A stretch of DNA of 64,000 nucleotides from Actinomycetes bacterium (GTDB lineage: Bacteria; Actinomycetota; Thermoleophilia; Solirubrobacterales; JACPNS01): contig JAEYBE010000020.1 of assembly GCA_023404495.1 (NCBI GenBank), positions 12,379-76,378 on the forward strand. The letters run 5' to 3'. The notes below the pieces were generated by a model, which saw only the letters and a list, made by a program, of their open reading frames with translations, was not told where the DNA came from and searched no databases. The number at the start of each line of letters is the position of its first letter. Position 1 is the first letter of the stretch. The position numbers and the translations under genes were made by a program. This document shows positions 23,297 through 36,028 of this stretch, piece after piece.

Positions 23297-23926
23297 CTAG
23301 CTGGCTGAGGCCGCGGCCTTCTCGGCGTCAAGGATCTTCGACTGCTTGTAGACGTGCGCGATGCGCTGGAGCATCGTGAAGAGGCTCATCACCGCGAGCA
23401 GGTAGATCGCCGCCTTGAGCACCCACATCTCGGTACCGGAGATCGTCAGATCGGCGAGGAAGAGTCCGACCGAAATGATCACGACCCGCACCGCGCGCGA
23501 CGCGATACCGACCTTGCACTCGATCCCGAGCGCTTCGGCACGTGCGCGGGTGTAGGAGACCATGATCGATCCGGTGACCGCAAGCACGACAGCAGCTGCT
23601 GCCTCAGGGTCGCCACCCTTGGCCAGCTGGTAGGCGATCGCTGCCAGAACGAAACCTTCCTCGATGCGGTCGAGTGAGGAGTCGAGGAACGCACCGAACA
23701 GCGTGGCCTTGCCGCTCATCCGCGAGTACTTGCCGTCGAGCAGGTCCATCACCGAGCCGAAGACGAAGGCGAATCCGGCAGGGATCCACCAGCCGAGCAT
23801 GATGAACACGACGGCAAGCGCGCAGCCGAGCAGTCCGACCAACGAGATCGCGTTGGGTGTCAGGCGCGACTCGATCAGTCGGTTACGCGCGGCGTCGGAA
23901 AGGATTGGTCGGCTTGGCTCTGCCAT
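23297..23926 (-). CDS. CDP-alcohol phosphatidyltransferase, probable phosphatidylinositol-phosphate synthase
   Basis: The 209-residue membrane enzyme has the CDP-alcohol phosphotransferase signature DGKYSRMSGKATLFGAFLDSSLD (about 63-85), matching DGxxAR-x8-GxxxDxxxD except that Ser replaces Ala before Arg. Five or six hydrophobic segments surround it. The family joins a CDP-activated lipid to an alcohol. The nearby inositol-3-phosphate synthase and the actinobacterial habit of using inositol phosphate suggest phosphatidylinositol-phosphate synthase. Phosphatidylglycerophosphate synthase is the alternative. It lies 12 nt after the GT-C-like gene, so they are co-transcribed. Confidence 0.83.
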   Translation of the reverse strand: MAEPSRPILSDAARNRLIESRLTPNAISLVGLLGCALAVVFIMLGWWIPAGFAFVFGSVMDLLDGKYSRMSGKATLFGAFLDSSLDRIEEGFVLAAIAYQLAKGGDPEAAAAVVLAVTGSIMVSYTRARAEALGIECKVGIASRAVRVVIISVGLFLADLTISGTEMWVLKAAIYLLAVMSLFTMLQRIAHVYKQSKILDAEKAAASAS

Positions 23927-23938
23927 CGCTGGTGGGAT

Positions 23939-25675
23939 TCAGGAGATGCTGTCGTCGTTGGTTTGCGGAATGCGCACCGGATCGCCGTTGTCGTCGGTGG
24001 TCCAACCCTCGGCGCAGGTGTACCCGCCGCCGACGAGCCTGCCGAGCGAAAAGTCCGGCGTGATCGTGACCACGGGCGGACGCGACGATACACCCCCGGC
24101 GTCCTTGCTGCCCAGCGAAGGGAGCACGACCTCGAGGTATTCGTCGTCGCTGCCGCGCAGGCAGCCGTAGGAGGGACGCAAGAAGCGCTGCCAGCGAATC
24201 TTCGTTTCCGTCACGCCCCAATGGTCCGGCCGGATCTCGAATCCCTTCGTCGGATCGTTCTCGCGGAAGTCGGGTTCAGACGCAGATTTCTCTGGCAGCG
24301 TCACGCGGAAGATCTCCCAGTCGCGGAATTCGGCCGAGCGGTCGAGGTATGGCAGCCCGGCGCGAATCAGGTCCGCTTCGTCGCGTCCCGAGTAGTCGAG
24401 CACTGCGCGCTTGGGCAAGGCCACCCAGCGCACATCGTTGTCGATCAGCCAGCGTGCGTATGTGCGCGGGTCGAGCGTGCCGTCGTAGAACACGGCGTTG
24501 TACTTGGTGTCAAGCTGGCGCTCCCAGCCGCGCGCGATCGGCCGGCGGTTGGCAACATAGGCCGCCTCGAAGTGATTGCGCGTGAAGACGATCTCGACCT
24601 TTTCGTCGCGCTGCGGGTTGTTCGCGTCCAGGAAGCGATTGACCGGGGCAAAGTAATGCGGATCGGCGGTCTCGTCGGCCGTCGCCATCGCCCATAGCGC
24701 CGTCGCCCCCTGCCAGCACAGCAACGGCACGATCACCGCGAGCGCGTAGCGCCCCGAGCGCGGCCAGAGAATCGCTGCGGCGATCGGCGGGAAGAGCACC
24801 ATCCCGAGCCGGATCGCATTGCCGCCGATCGGCGAGGCGATCAGCTCGTTCGCCGTCAAGAACGCGACGTACAGCGCCACGCCCGTTCCAACCATTCGCC
24901 GCGCATCGCCCGAAAGCTCGTCACGCACCATGAACCAGAAGAACGCCGTGAAGGCGATCGCGCCCAGATAAGAGCCGACGACGAACGGTTGGCTCCCGCC
25001 TTCCGGGAAGAGCAGCGAGACGGTCATCGCCGGGAGCACGCTCGCCACAGCAACCACCAGATACGAATGGTTGGGCGACGCCCAGACGGTGCGGAATGCG
25101 TGGCGAGCGGTGCGCAGGGTCTCCCACGGATGACCGCCGAGCCAGACGGTGAAGGCGATGAACGCAATGAAGAGCGCCGCGAGTGGGCTGGTCAAGGCGC
25201 TGTTTACTGCGAGGAGGCCCGCGATCCAGCTGCGCCCGTGCGCCGCGGCGAGCAGCGCCCCGAGTCCGATCGCCATCGAGAGCGCGTACGGCAGCTGTCC
25301 GATCACCAGGGTCGCGCTGAAGACGACCGCGAACACATATGAAGCGGCCGTCGCTCCCTTGCGCGGGAAGACCTCGCGGGCGAGGATCGAGAAGAGCAGC
25401 ACTCCGAGCAAATAGCTGAGCGCACCGGCCAGACGCACCCCGATCGTCGCCGAAAGCGACGGGAAGATCACCCCATACGAGACGACGTAGTGCCCGCCGT
25501 ACCAGTTGTAGTTCCAGACGAAAAGTCCATCGTTCTTGAACAGCTCGGCGCGGTAGAGGTGCGCGGCAAGGTCGCCGCCGCGCAGGTCGACCACGAAGTA
25601 GAGCGCCGCAAGCCCGACGGCGACCAGCATCGGCCCGAGGTGCGGGCGCAGGAGATCTCGCGCGCGAGCGATCAT
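23939..25675 (-). CDS. Polytopic membrane protein, GT-C glycosyltransferase-like
   Basis: The protein has about ten hydrophobic segments in its first 350 residues, an early extracytoplasmic acidic/aromatic loop (VVDLRGGDLAAHLYRAE) and a C-terminal soluble domain of about 230 residues. This layout is that of GT-C enzymes using polyprenyl-phosphate sugars, but I see no family-specific motif. The ATG at 25675 (578 residues) starts 4 nt after the hydrolase stop. An in-frame start at 25705 would overlap that gene by 26 nt. Linkage to the phosphatidyltransferase hints at phosphoinositide-mannoside or other lipid glycosylation, which is inference. Confidence 0.65.
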   Translation of the reverse strand: MIARARDLLRPHLGPMLVAVGLAALYFVVDLRGGDLAAHLYRAELFKNDGLFVWNYNWYGGHYVVSYGVIFPSLSATIGVRLAGALSYLLGVLLFSILAREVFPRKGATAASYVFAVVFSATLVIGQLPYALSMAIGLGALLAAAHGRSWIAGLLAVNSALTSPLAALFIAFIAFTVWLGGHPWETLRTARHAFRTVWASPNHSYLVVAVASVLPAMTVSLLFPEGGSQPFVVGSYLGAIAFTAFFWFMVRDELSGDARRMVGTGVALYVAFLTANELIASPIGGNAIRLGMVLFPPIAAAILWPRSGRYALAVIVPLLCWQGATALWAMATADETADPHYFAPVNRFLDANNPQRDEKVEIVFTRNHFEAAYVANRRPIARGWERQLDTKYNAVFYDGTLDPRTYARWLIDNDVRWVALPKRAVLDYSGRDEADLIRAGLPYLDRSAEFRDWEIFRVTLPEKSASEPDFRENDPTKGFEIRPDHWGVTETKIRWQRFLRPSYGCLRGSDDEYLEVVLPSLGSKDAGGVSSRPPVVTITPDFSLGRLVGGGYTCAEGWTTDDNGDPVRIPQTNDDSIS

Positions 25676-25679
25676 CGTC

Positions 25680-26513
25680 TCAGTCTGAAGCTTCGACGCC
25701 GGCAAGGAAGTTCGCCGTCATTTCGATCACGTCCGGGCGATCGAGCCACGGCCAGTGCCCCGCGTCGGCAAGCAACTGGAGCTTTGCGTTCGGCAGCGTC
25801 TGCGCGTAGAGCTCGCCAAAGCGCGTCGGGATGTACGGGTCCTGCTCGCCCCAGATGACGAGCGCCGGAGCGGTCAGCAGGCTGAAGCGTTCGCCGGCCT
25901 CCTCGAGCGTCTTCGAAGGGGCACCGCGGTAGAGCTTGAGGATCGCGCGCTGCGTTCCGTGGTCGAAGTGGTCCCAGATCGATTCGATCATCTCGTCGGG
26001 CAGGGCGGTGCGACCCGGCCGTGCTTCGCGACTGATCCAACGAGCGCTCGTCTTGGTGGTCAGCCCCATGAACAGCTCGCCGAGAAACGGTGTGCGCCAC
26101 ACACGCGCCAGGCGGTGCCACTTGTAGCCGGGGAGCAACGGCACAGCGTTGATGATCACGACGCGATTGACTCGCTCGTGCAGCTCCTGCGCTGTGATCA
26201 GCGCCATCCCGCCCCAGTCCTCGACCACAAGGTTGAATTTCTCCCAGCCCTGTTGTGCGATGAACGCCTGGAGCACGGCGTTGTAGCCGCCAAGCGACCC
26301 GTCAAAGTGCATCGGCTTGTCGCTGCGGCCGAATCCAGGAAGGTCAAGGGCGACGCCACCAGTCTTCTCCAGGAACGGCGTCCATTCGTCCGCGTTCGTC
26401 GGGACGCCGTGGACATAGAGCGTTGGGACGCCTCCGCTCTGCGGGGGTGCCTCACGCCAGAAGACTTCGAAGCCGGCGACCTTTGCGCGGCGCTCATTGA
26501 TTGCGACCGTCAT
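25680..26513 (-). CDS. Alpha/beta hydrolase, haloalkane dehalogenase / epoxide hydrolase type
   Basis: The 277-residue protein has the oxyanion motif HGVP (35-38) and a nucleophile elbow VVEDWGGM, placing Asp99 rather than Ser as nucleophile. It also has an acid in IWGEQDPYIP and the histidine in DAGHWPWLDRPD. Asp with HGxP and DWGG marks the haloalkane dehalogenase/epoxide hydrolase branch. No signal peptide is visible. TAGCCT lies 10 nt before the ATG, slightly outside the usual leaderless spacing. The substrate is unknown. Confidence 0.85.
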   Translation of the reverse strand: MTVAINERRAKVAGFEVFWREAPPQSGGVPTLYVHGVPTNADEWTPFLEKTGGVALDLPGFGRSDKPMHFDGSLGGYNAVLQAFIAQQGWEKFNLVVEDWGGMALITAQELHERVNRVVIINAVPLLPGYKWHRLARVWRTPFLGELFMGLTTKTSARWISREARPGRTALPDEMIESIWDHFDHGTQRAILKLYRGAPSKTLEEAGERFSLLTAPALVIWGEQDPYIPTRFGELYAQTLPNAKLQLLADAGHWPWLDRPDVIEMTANFLAGVEASD

Positions 26514-26579
26514 CCGGCCAGACAGGCTAGATCAGGCCGGCGCCGCAAGGGCTGCCAGGGGCCTTACGATTGGCGATCG

Positions 26580-27329
26580 ATGTGCCCGCGCGCCGCCAAG
26601 CCTCTGCCACCACTCCCCCACCCGAACCGTCTGCGGGCGATCCGTGCCCGTCTACGCGAGGCCTACGGCGTGCCGGTGCCAAAGCCGCATCACGATCCGG
26701 TCGGTGAACTGGTGCTGACCGTGCTCAGCCAGAACACCAATGACCGCAACCGCGACGTCGCCTTCAGCCGGATCGAAGAGCGCTGGTCCGACTGGGAGGC
26801 GGTACGCGCTGCCCCGGTGGAGGAAATCGAGACCGCGATCGCCCCCGGCGGAATCTCAAGGATCAAGTCCGCGAGGATCAAGCAGATCCTCGACCGGCTC
26901 GCAACCGATCCGCTGCCGAGCGGCGCCGACCCGGACGGGCGCTGGCACCGTGCACGCGAGATCGACCTCGATTGGATGCAGTTCACGCCGCTCGAAGTCA
27001 GTCGCGACTACCTCTGCTCGCTGCCCGGCGTGGCGCGCAAGACGGCCGCCTGCGTGCTGCTGTTCGCCTACGGATTGCCGGACATCCCGGTCGACACGCA
27101 CGTCGGCCGGGTCGGCCAGCGCCTCGGGCTCTTCCCGGCCAACGCCAACTTTGAACAGATGCACGACTTGATCGCCGCCTGGACGCCTCCAGCGCTCGCC
27201 CATGAGGAGCACGTCAATCTGATTCGGCACGGGAGGCGCACCTGCCACAAACGCACGCCGGAATGCTCGATCTGTCCGCTTCGGGAGATCTGCCCGAGCG
27301 CGGGCGAGTTTCTGACTAGCGCTTCTTGA
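26580..27329 (+). CDS. nth: Endonuclease III-like DNA glycosylase/AP lyase
   Basis: The 249-residue protein repairs oxidised pyrimidines. It has the helix-hairpin-helix LPGVARKTAACVLL with the lyase-type Lys, the catalytic Asp in PVDTHVGRVGQRL, and a C-terminal Cx6Cx2Cx5C iron-sulfur loop (CHKRTPECSICPLREIC). The ATG at 26580 (MCPRAAKPL) was chosen because TACGAT (26565-26570) precedes it by 9 nt. A longer in-frame frame runs antisense through the hydrolase and is not coding. Its last 14 bp overlap the convergent RCC1-protein gene. Confidence 0.92.
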   Translation: MCPRAAKPLPPLPHPNRLRAIRARLREAYGVPVPKPHHDPVGELVLTVLSQNTNDRNRDVAFSRIEERWSDWEAVRAAPVEEIETAIAPGGISRIKSARIKQILDRLATDPLPSGADPDGRWHRAREIDLDWMQFTPLEVSRDYLCSLPGVARKTAACVLLFAYGLPDIPVDTHVGRVGQRLGLFPANANFEQMHDLIAAWTPPALAHEEHVNLIRHGRRTCHKRTPECSICPLREICPSAGEFLTSAS

Positions 27330-28878
27330 CCTTCGGCAGCTTGATGCTCTTCGCGGTGGCGGCGATCTTGGCGATCGATCCGTTTCCGGGCCAGCTCGCC
27401 TTGGGACGGATCTTCTTGCCATTGAAGTACTTGACCGGGAGCTTGAGCGTCGCGGTCGCCACGCAGTAGTCGGCCGACGCCGCGAACTTGGCCGTCGCCT
27501 TGTACTTCTTGGTGGCAGTCACCCGCTTGCGCTTTCCCTTCACGCGCTTGACGGTCTTGTAGGAATAGGTCTGGGTGGCCGTCGCCTTCCCGGTGCAGCC
27601 GTCGGCCTGACCGATCAGAGCGGGGAGCTTCGCGCGCAGCACGACTTTCTGCGAATAGGTGCGCTTCTTCTTGTCGAGCTTTGCGCTGCCGGAGCGCGCA
27701 AAGCTGATCTGGGTCGACGTGTAGACCCCGGTCACAAGGTCAAGTCCGACGACCGCCGAGGGACTGAGGGTCGGCGATCCGCTGGTCTGACCGTTGCCGA
27801 CCTGGCCGGCGACGTTTTCGCCCCAGCAGTCGACCTCACCGCCACGGACCGCGAAACAAACATGCCCGGCGTAGCCGTTGGCCGAGACCGAGAGGGCGCC
27901 GAGCGAGTTCGGCACGGCGATCGGAGACACAACGGCGCTCGGCGACCCGTTGCCAGGTCGCGTGCCCCAGCAGGCAAGAATCTGGCCACCGTTGACCGCG
28001 CAGTTGCTCTGCGCCGACCCTCCGAGCGATGCGGCGCCGGCGATCGATGCGACGTCTTTCGGAATGACCGATGCTCCGCCGCTGCCGTCACCGATAAGTC
28101 CTGCCGCGCCCCAGCACTTCGCGCTGCCCACGCCGACCGTCGCGCAAGAGCTTGCGCCGCCGGCGAAGATCGTCGCGCCGACCGCAAGACCCGCAACCGT
28201 GACCGGCACGTCGCTGGGGTTCGTCGAACCGTCGCCCAACTCGCCGTTGTCATTGTCGCCCCAGCAACGCGCGGTGCCGTCGTTGATCAGCGCGCAGCTG
28301 TGGTGAAACCCTGCTGAAACGCTGCGGACGTTGGTCAAGCCGGAGACCGGAGTCGGGGTCGACTCTTTTTCGTCCGCGGAAGGATTACCGACTTCGTCAT
28401 GCGAGTTGTCGCCCCAGCAGCGCGCCGTCTGGTCGTAGAGCAGCACGCAGAAGGTGCGCTCCGAACCGGTGATTCGTGCAACGTTGTCCAGACCGCTGGC
28501 CTGCGTCGGGGTCGTGTGCGGGGAGAGCAGGATGTCGATCGTTTCATTACCGAGCTGGCCATATGTGTTGCCACCCCAGCACCAGACGCTGCGGTTCTCC
28601 AGCAATGCGCAAGTCGAATCGCGCGCGGCGATGATGATCGACACCGGCGCTGGAAGCCCGTTCACGCGAACCGGCGCAGGCGAATCCTGTTGCGTGCCGT
28701 CGCCGAGCTGGCCGAGCGAGTTGCTTCCCCAGCACCAGGCGACGCCGGAGTCGCCTACCGCGCAGGAGTGGGAGCCCCCGGCCGAGACCATCGGGGTCGC
28801 GGCGGTGGCCGATTGCGCGGCGAGCAGCATCAGGAGCGCTGTGAGCGCGGGCAGGATCAGGCGAGTTGAAATACGCAT
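27316..28878 (-). CDS. Exported RCC1-repeat protein
   Basis: From the ATG at 28878 the protein is 520 residues with a signal peptide (MRISTRLILPALTALLMLLAAQSATA). About seven RCC1-type repeats follow, each with a cysteine, then WCWG or RCWG about ten residues later, then GQLG or GELGDG, as in CAVGDSGVAWCWGSNSLGQLGDG. They probably form a seven-bladed propeller with disulfides. A C-terminal beta-like domain is rich in Lys, Thr and Tyr (about 400-520). Function is unknown. Secreted RCC1 proteins are often extracellular ligand-binding proteins. A similar protein is encoded at 37.5-39.1 kb. Confidence 0.85.
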   Translation of the reverse strand: MRISTRLILPALTALLMLLAAQSATAATPMVSAGGSHSCAVGDSGVAWCWGSNSLGQLGDGTQQDSPAPVRVNGLPAPVSIIIAARDSTCALLENRSVWCWGGNTYGQLGNETIDILLSPHTTPTQASGLDNVARITGSERTFCVLLYDQTARCWGDNSHDEVGNPSADEKESTPTPVSGLTNVRSVSAGFHHSCALINDGTARCWGDNDNGELGDGSTNPSDVPVTVAGLAVGATIFAGGASSCATVGVGSAKCWGAAGLIGDGSGGASVIPKDVASIAGAASLGGSAQSNCAVNGGQILACWGTRPGNGSPSAVVSPIAVPNSLGALSVSANGYAGHVCFAVRGGEVDCWGENVAGQVGNGQTSGSPTLSPSAVVGLDLVTGVYTSTQISFARSGSAKLDKKKRTYSQKVVLRAKLPALIGQADGCTGKATATQTYSYKTVKRVKGKRKRVTATKKYKATAKFAASADYCVATATLKLPVKYFNGKKIRPKASWPGNGSIAKIAATAKSIKLPKVKKR

Positions 28879-29164
28879 CGGGGATTGCTTCGCAGCGAAG
28901 CCCTCAAAGCCTATGCGCGCACGCGGGATTGGTCCAGCCCTCTCGTCCATAAGAAATCAAACCGCCGGCACGCGCGATCGGTGCGGTCAACTCTGCCGGC
29001 GATCGAATTTCTGGCTGATTCGGCGATCTCGGGAACTTCACAGATCTATAACAGTCCGACTTAGATTTTCTGCGCTGATCGCCTATAATTGTTTCAAATC
29101 TTTGTAATCGCGCGGCCCCGATCCGGCAGGCGCACCCCCATCAAACAGGAGCAGTAAAGGCACC
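28879..29164. other. Divergent intergenic region between the RCC1-protein gene and dnaK
   Basis: This 286-bp stretch contains the dnaK promoter in its last 130 bp. I found no HAIR element (CTTGAGT-N7-ACTCAAG) and no CIRCE element, although hspR is in the operon. AGATTT (29063-29068) and AAATCT (29096-29101) flank the -10 region as an inverted pair 27 nt apart, which could be an operator. Confidence 0.4.
29031..29089 (+). promoter_or_regulatory. dnaK promoter region
   Basis: A consensus TATAAT (29084-29089) lies 75 nt before the dnaK ATG, with a weak TTAGAT 17 bp upstream. GGGAAC (29031-29036) followed after 17 nt by GTC resembles SigH/SigR-type stress promoters (GGGAAT...GTT). Both readings are by eye. 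The gene has a true leader with AGGAG and AAAGG near the start, unlike the leaderless genes in the window. Confidence 0.5.
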
Positions 29165-31057
<1,893 letters not shown>

Positions 31058-31107
31058 AAGGCCGGAAATTCCGGGACTTTCAACTGCTCACGTGACCCAG
31101 GCCAGAT

Positions 31108-31761
31108 ATGACCGAGTCCAATGACATAATCGAAAACGGAATCGACGGCTCCGGGGAGCAGTCCGCAGGACGCGGAACCCCCGACGGCCGCACCACACCC
31201 GATCCGGCGGCGGAAGCCGAGACCAAAGCTGGATCAAGTGCTTCACCGGCTGCTCCCCAGGGGGCAGGCGGTGAAGACACCTCTGAAGGCGGCGCGCAGG
31301 TTGAGGAGGAGCTCGACGAGCTGGCGGCTGCGCTTGCCGCACGTGACGAGTACAAGGACCTCGCGCTGCGGGCCAAGGCCGACTTCGAGAACTACCGCAA
31401 GCGCGCCGACAAGCGCGTCGCCGAAACACGTGGCGTCGCCGTCGCAGGCGTGCTGCGTGAACTGCTGCCGGTAGTTGACAACCTCGACCGCGCAGTCGAG
31501 GCGGCGGGCGAGACGCCATCCGGCGACGCGTTTGCCGAGGGCGTGCGGCTCGTTCACGCCGACCTGCACTCGGTGCTCGATCGACTCGGACTCAAGTCGG
31601 TCGATCCGACGGGCGAAGCATTCGATCCGAACTTCCACGAGGCGATCTCGCAGGCCCCGGCAGACGATGTCACGCCGGGCACGATCGTCGATGTCGTCCA
31701 GAAGGGCTTTCTGCTGGGCGAAGTGGTCGTGCGCCCTGCGCGCGTAGTGGTGGCCGCGTAG
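31108..31761 (+). CDS. grpE: GrpE nucleotide exchange factor
   Basis: The 217-residue protein has an acidic, low-complexity N-terminus (about 1-70), a coiled-coil segment including LALRAKADFENYRKRADK, and the C-terminal beta domain with GEAFDPNFHEAISQAPAD and VQKGFLLGEVVVRPARV. It releases ADP from DnaK. The N-terminal tail is longer than in E. coli GrpE, which is common in actinobacteria. It is the second gene of the chaperone operon. Confidence 0.97.
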   Translation: MTESNDIIENGIDGSGEQSAGRGTPDGRTTPDPAAEAETKAGSSASPAAPQGAGGEDTSEGGAQVEEELDELAAALAARDEYKDLALRAKADFENYRKRADKRVAETRGVAVAGVLRELLPVVDNLDRAVEAAGETPSGDAFAEGVRLVHADLHSVLDRLGLKSVDPTGEAFDPNFHEAISQAPADDVTPGTIVDVVQKGFLLGEVVVRPARVVVAA

Positions 31762-31771
31762 GGAGTCCGCA

Positions 31772-32896
31772 GTGCCGGAAAAGGATCCATACAAGGTTCT
31801 GGGCGTAGCCAAGAACGCAAGCGAGGCCGAGATCAAGAAGGCCTACCGCAAGCTCGCGCGCAAATGGCACCCCGACCAGAACGCCGGCAACACCGAGGCC
31901 GAGGAGAAGTTCAAGGAGGTCCAGGAGGCCTACGACATTGTCGGCGACCCCAAGAAGCGCAAGGAGTTCGACTCCGGCGGCTTCAACATCCCTTTCACCG
32001 GCGGCGGCAACCCGTTCGCCGGTTCCAACCCGTTCGGGGGCGGAGGGGGTGTTCGCTTCGACAATCTGGGCGACATCTTCGGCGGCGTGACCGGAATGTT
32101 CGGTGGGCGATCCGGTGGTGGCCGGCAGCGCGTTGAGCGCGGTCGCGACCTCGAAGCGGCGGTGGCGATCGGCTTCGATCAATCGATCAGCGGAACCGAA
32201 GTCTCAGTCTCGGTGCCGCGCCATGAGACATGCGAGACCTGCCATGGCTCGGGCGCAGCGCCCGGCACATCGCCGACCACATGTCCGCGCTGTTCGGGAA
32301 GCGGAGTCGAGTCGGTCGGGCAGGGGATGTTTTCGATCAGCCAACCGTGTCAGCAGTGCCACGGCCGCGGGCAGATTGTGGAGAAGCCGTGTGCGACCTG
32401 CCAGGGCGACGGCACCGTGGTGAAGACGCGCAAGTACCGGGTGAAAATCCCGGCCGGCGTCCGCGACGGCGCGCGGATCCGCGTGGCCGGCAAAGGCGAG
32501 GCGGGCGAGAACGGCGGCGCTGCCGGCGACCTGTATGTGGTTGTCAGCGTCGGCGCTTCCGAGATCTTCACGCGCAAGGGCGACAACCTCGAAGTCAGCG
32601 TCCCGGTGACGGTCACTGAGGCGATTCGCGGGGCGACGATCGAGGTGCCGACCTTGAATGGCAAGAAACAGATCAAGGTTCCTGCCGGCACCAAGCCCGG
32701 CACCGTGATCCGTCTAAAGGGCGAGGGTCCTGCTCACGCCAAGGGCTCCGGCCACGGCGACCTGCGCTACCGCGTGGAAGTGATCGTCCCCAACTTCGAG
32801 GCCCTGAGCAAGGAGCAGCAGGACGCGGTCGACGACCTCGCGTCCGTCATGACCGACAATCCGCGCGATGAGTTGATCTCGCGCGCCGGGAGCTGA
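31772..32896 (+). CDS. dnaJ: Co-chaperone DnaJ (Hsp40, type I)
   Basis: This 374-residue protein starts with GTG and has the J domain with HPD in KWHPDQN, a Gly/Phe-rich linker (about 70-110), and four zinc-binding repeats CETCHGSG, CPRCSGSG, CQQCHGRG and CATCQGDG. The C-terminal substrate-binding domain follows. It stimulates DnaK ATPase and delivers clients. All four CxxCxGxG motifs are intact, so it is a full type I DnaJ. Confidence 0.98.
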   Translation: MPEKDPYKVLGVAKNASEAEIKKAYRKLARKWHPDQNAGNTEAEEKFKEVQEAYDIVGDPKKRKEFDSGGFNIPFTGGGNPFAGSNPFGGGGGVRFDNLGDIFGGVTGMFGGRSGGGRQRVERGRDLEAAVAIGFDQSISGTEVSVSVPRHETCETCHGSGAAPGTSPTTCPRCSGSGVESVGQGMFSISQPCQQCHGRGQIVEKPCATCQGDGTVVKTRKYRVKIPAGVRDGARIRVAGKGEAGENGGAAGDLYVVVSVGASEIFTRKGDNLEVSVPVTVTEAIRGATIEVPTLNGKKQIKVPAGTKPGTVIRLKGEGPAHAKGSGHGDLRYRVEVIVPNFEALSKEQQDAVDDLASVMTDNPRDELISRAGS

Positions 32897-32901
32897 TCGG
32901 C

Positions 32902-33327
32902 GTGGCCGTGCGCAAAGAAGGCCTCTACATGATCTCGGTCGCCGCCGAGCTGGCAGGAGTACACCCGCAGACGCTGCGTATCTACGAACAGCGCAGGCTG
33001 ATCCAGCCGACCCGCACGCCGAAGGGAACCCGTCTCTACAGCGACGAGAACGTGCGCACGCTGCAGCGGATCCAGCAGCTGACCGACGAGGGCATGAACC
33101 TCGCGGGAGTCGAGCGGGTGTTCGACCTGGAGGCGCAGCTCACGCGCATGCAGCGGCGGGTGGCCTCGCTCGAGCGCCAGCTCGAACAGACCCGGGCCGA
33201 GGCGATAGCTGAGATCGAGCGCATCCGCCGGGCGGGCCGCGCGGAGATCGTGCGCTACCAGCCGCCGCAGCCTGTGAGAATTCCAATCAATAGAACAGAA
33301 GAGAACGCGAAGAAGAAGGAGGCCTGA
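32902..33327 (+). CDS. hspR: MerR-family heat-shock repressor HspR
   Basis: The 141-residue protein has a MerR helix-turn-helix: YMISVAAELAGVHPQTLRIYEQRRLIQPTRTPKGTRLYS at about 9-47. A coiled-coil with alternating leucines and arginines follows. Its place directly after dnaJ is the classic HspR position in actinobacteria, where HspR with DnaK represses the operon. It starts with GTG 5 nt after the dnaJ stop. No canonical HAIR operator is visible upstream of dnaK, so the site used here may be divergent. Confidence 0.92.
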   Translation: MAVRKEGLYMISVAAELAGVHPQTLRIYEQRRLIQPTRTPKGTRLYSDENVRTLQRIQQLTDEGMNLAGVERVFDLEAQLTRMQRRVASLERQLEQTRAEAIAEIERIRRAGRAEIVRYQPPQPVRIPINRTEENAKKKEA

Positions 33328-33332
33328 AAGCA

Positions 33333-35975
<2,643 letters not shown>

Positions 35976-35990
35976 TCAAGCCGTAAGTCT

Positions 35991-36023
35991 TCCATGCCCT
36001 CTGCTTGAGGCAGAGGGCATGGA
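35991..36023. terminator. Bidirectional hairpin between clpB and the delta-60 protein gene
   Basis: TCCATGCCCTCTGC (35991-36004) and GCAGAGGGCATGGA (36010-36023) form a perfect 14-bp stem with a 5-nt loop. It sits between two convergent genes, 16 nt after clpB and 6 nt beyond the other stop. There is no T-run on either side, so if it terminates transcription it does so without a strong U-tract. Confidence 0.7.
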
Positions 36024-36028
36024 TCGCA

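Noticed and set aside
23939..25675. Specific assignment as PimE or another mannosyltransferase
   Set aside because: Only the general GT-C layout is visible. No diagnostic motif supports a named enzyme.
25755..26579. Long N-terminal extension of endonuclease III
   Set aside because: It runs antisense through the alpha/beta hydrolase. Endonuclease III length and the upstream TACGAT support the ATG at 26580.
28951..29164. HAIR or CIRCE operator upstream of dnaK
   Set aside because: I searched by eye for CTTGAGT/ACTCAAG and TTAGCACTC/GAGTGCTAA and found neither. The inverted pair there is too short to name.
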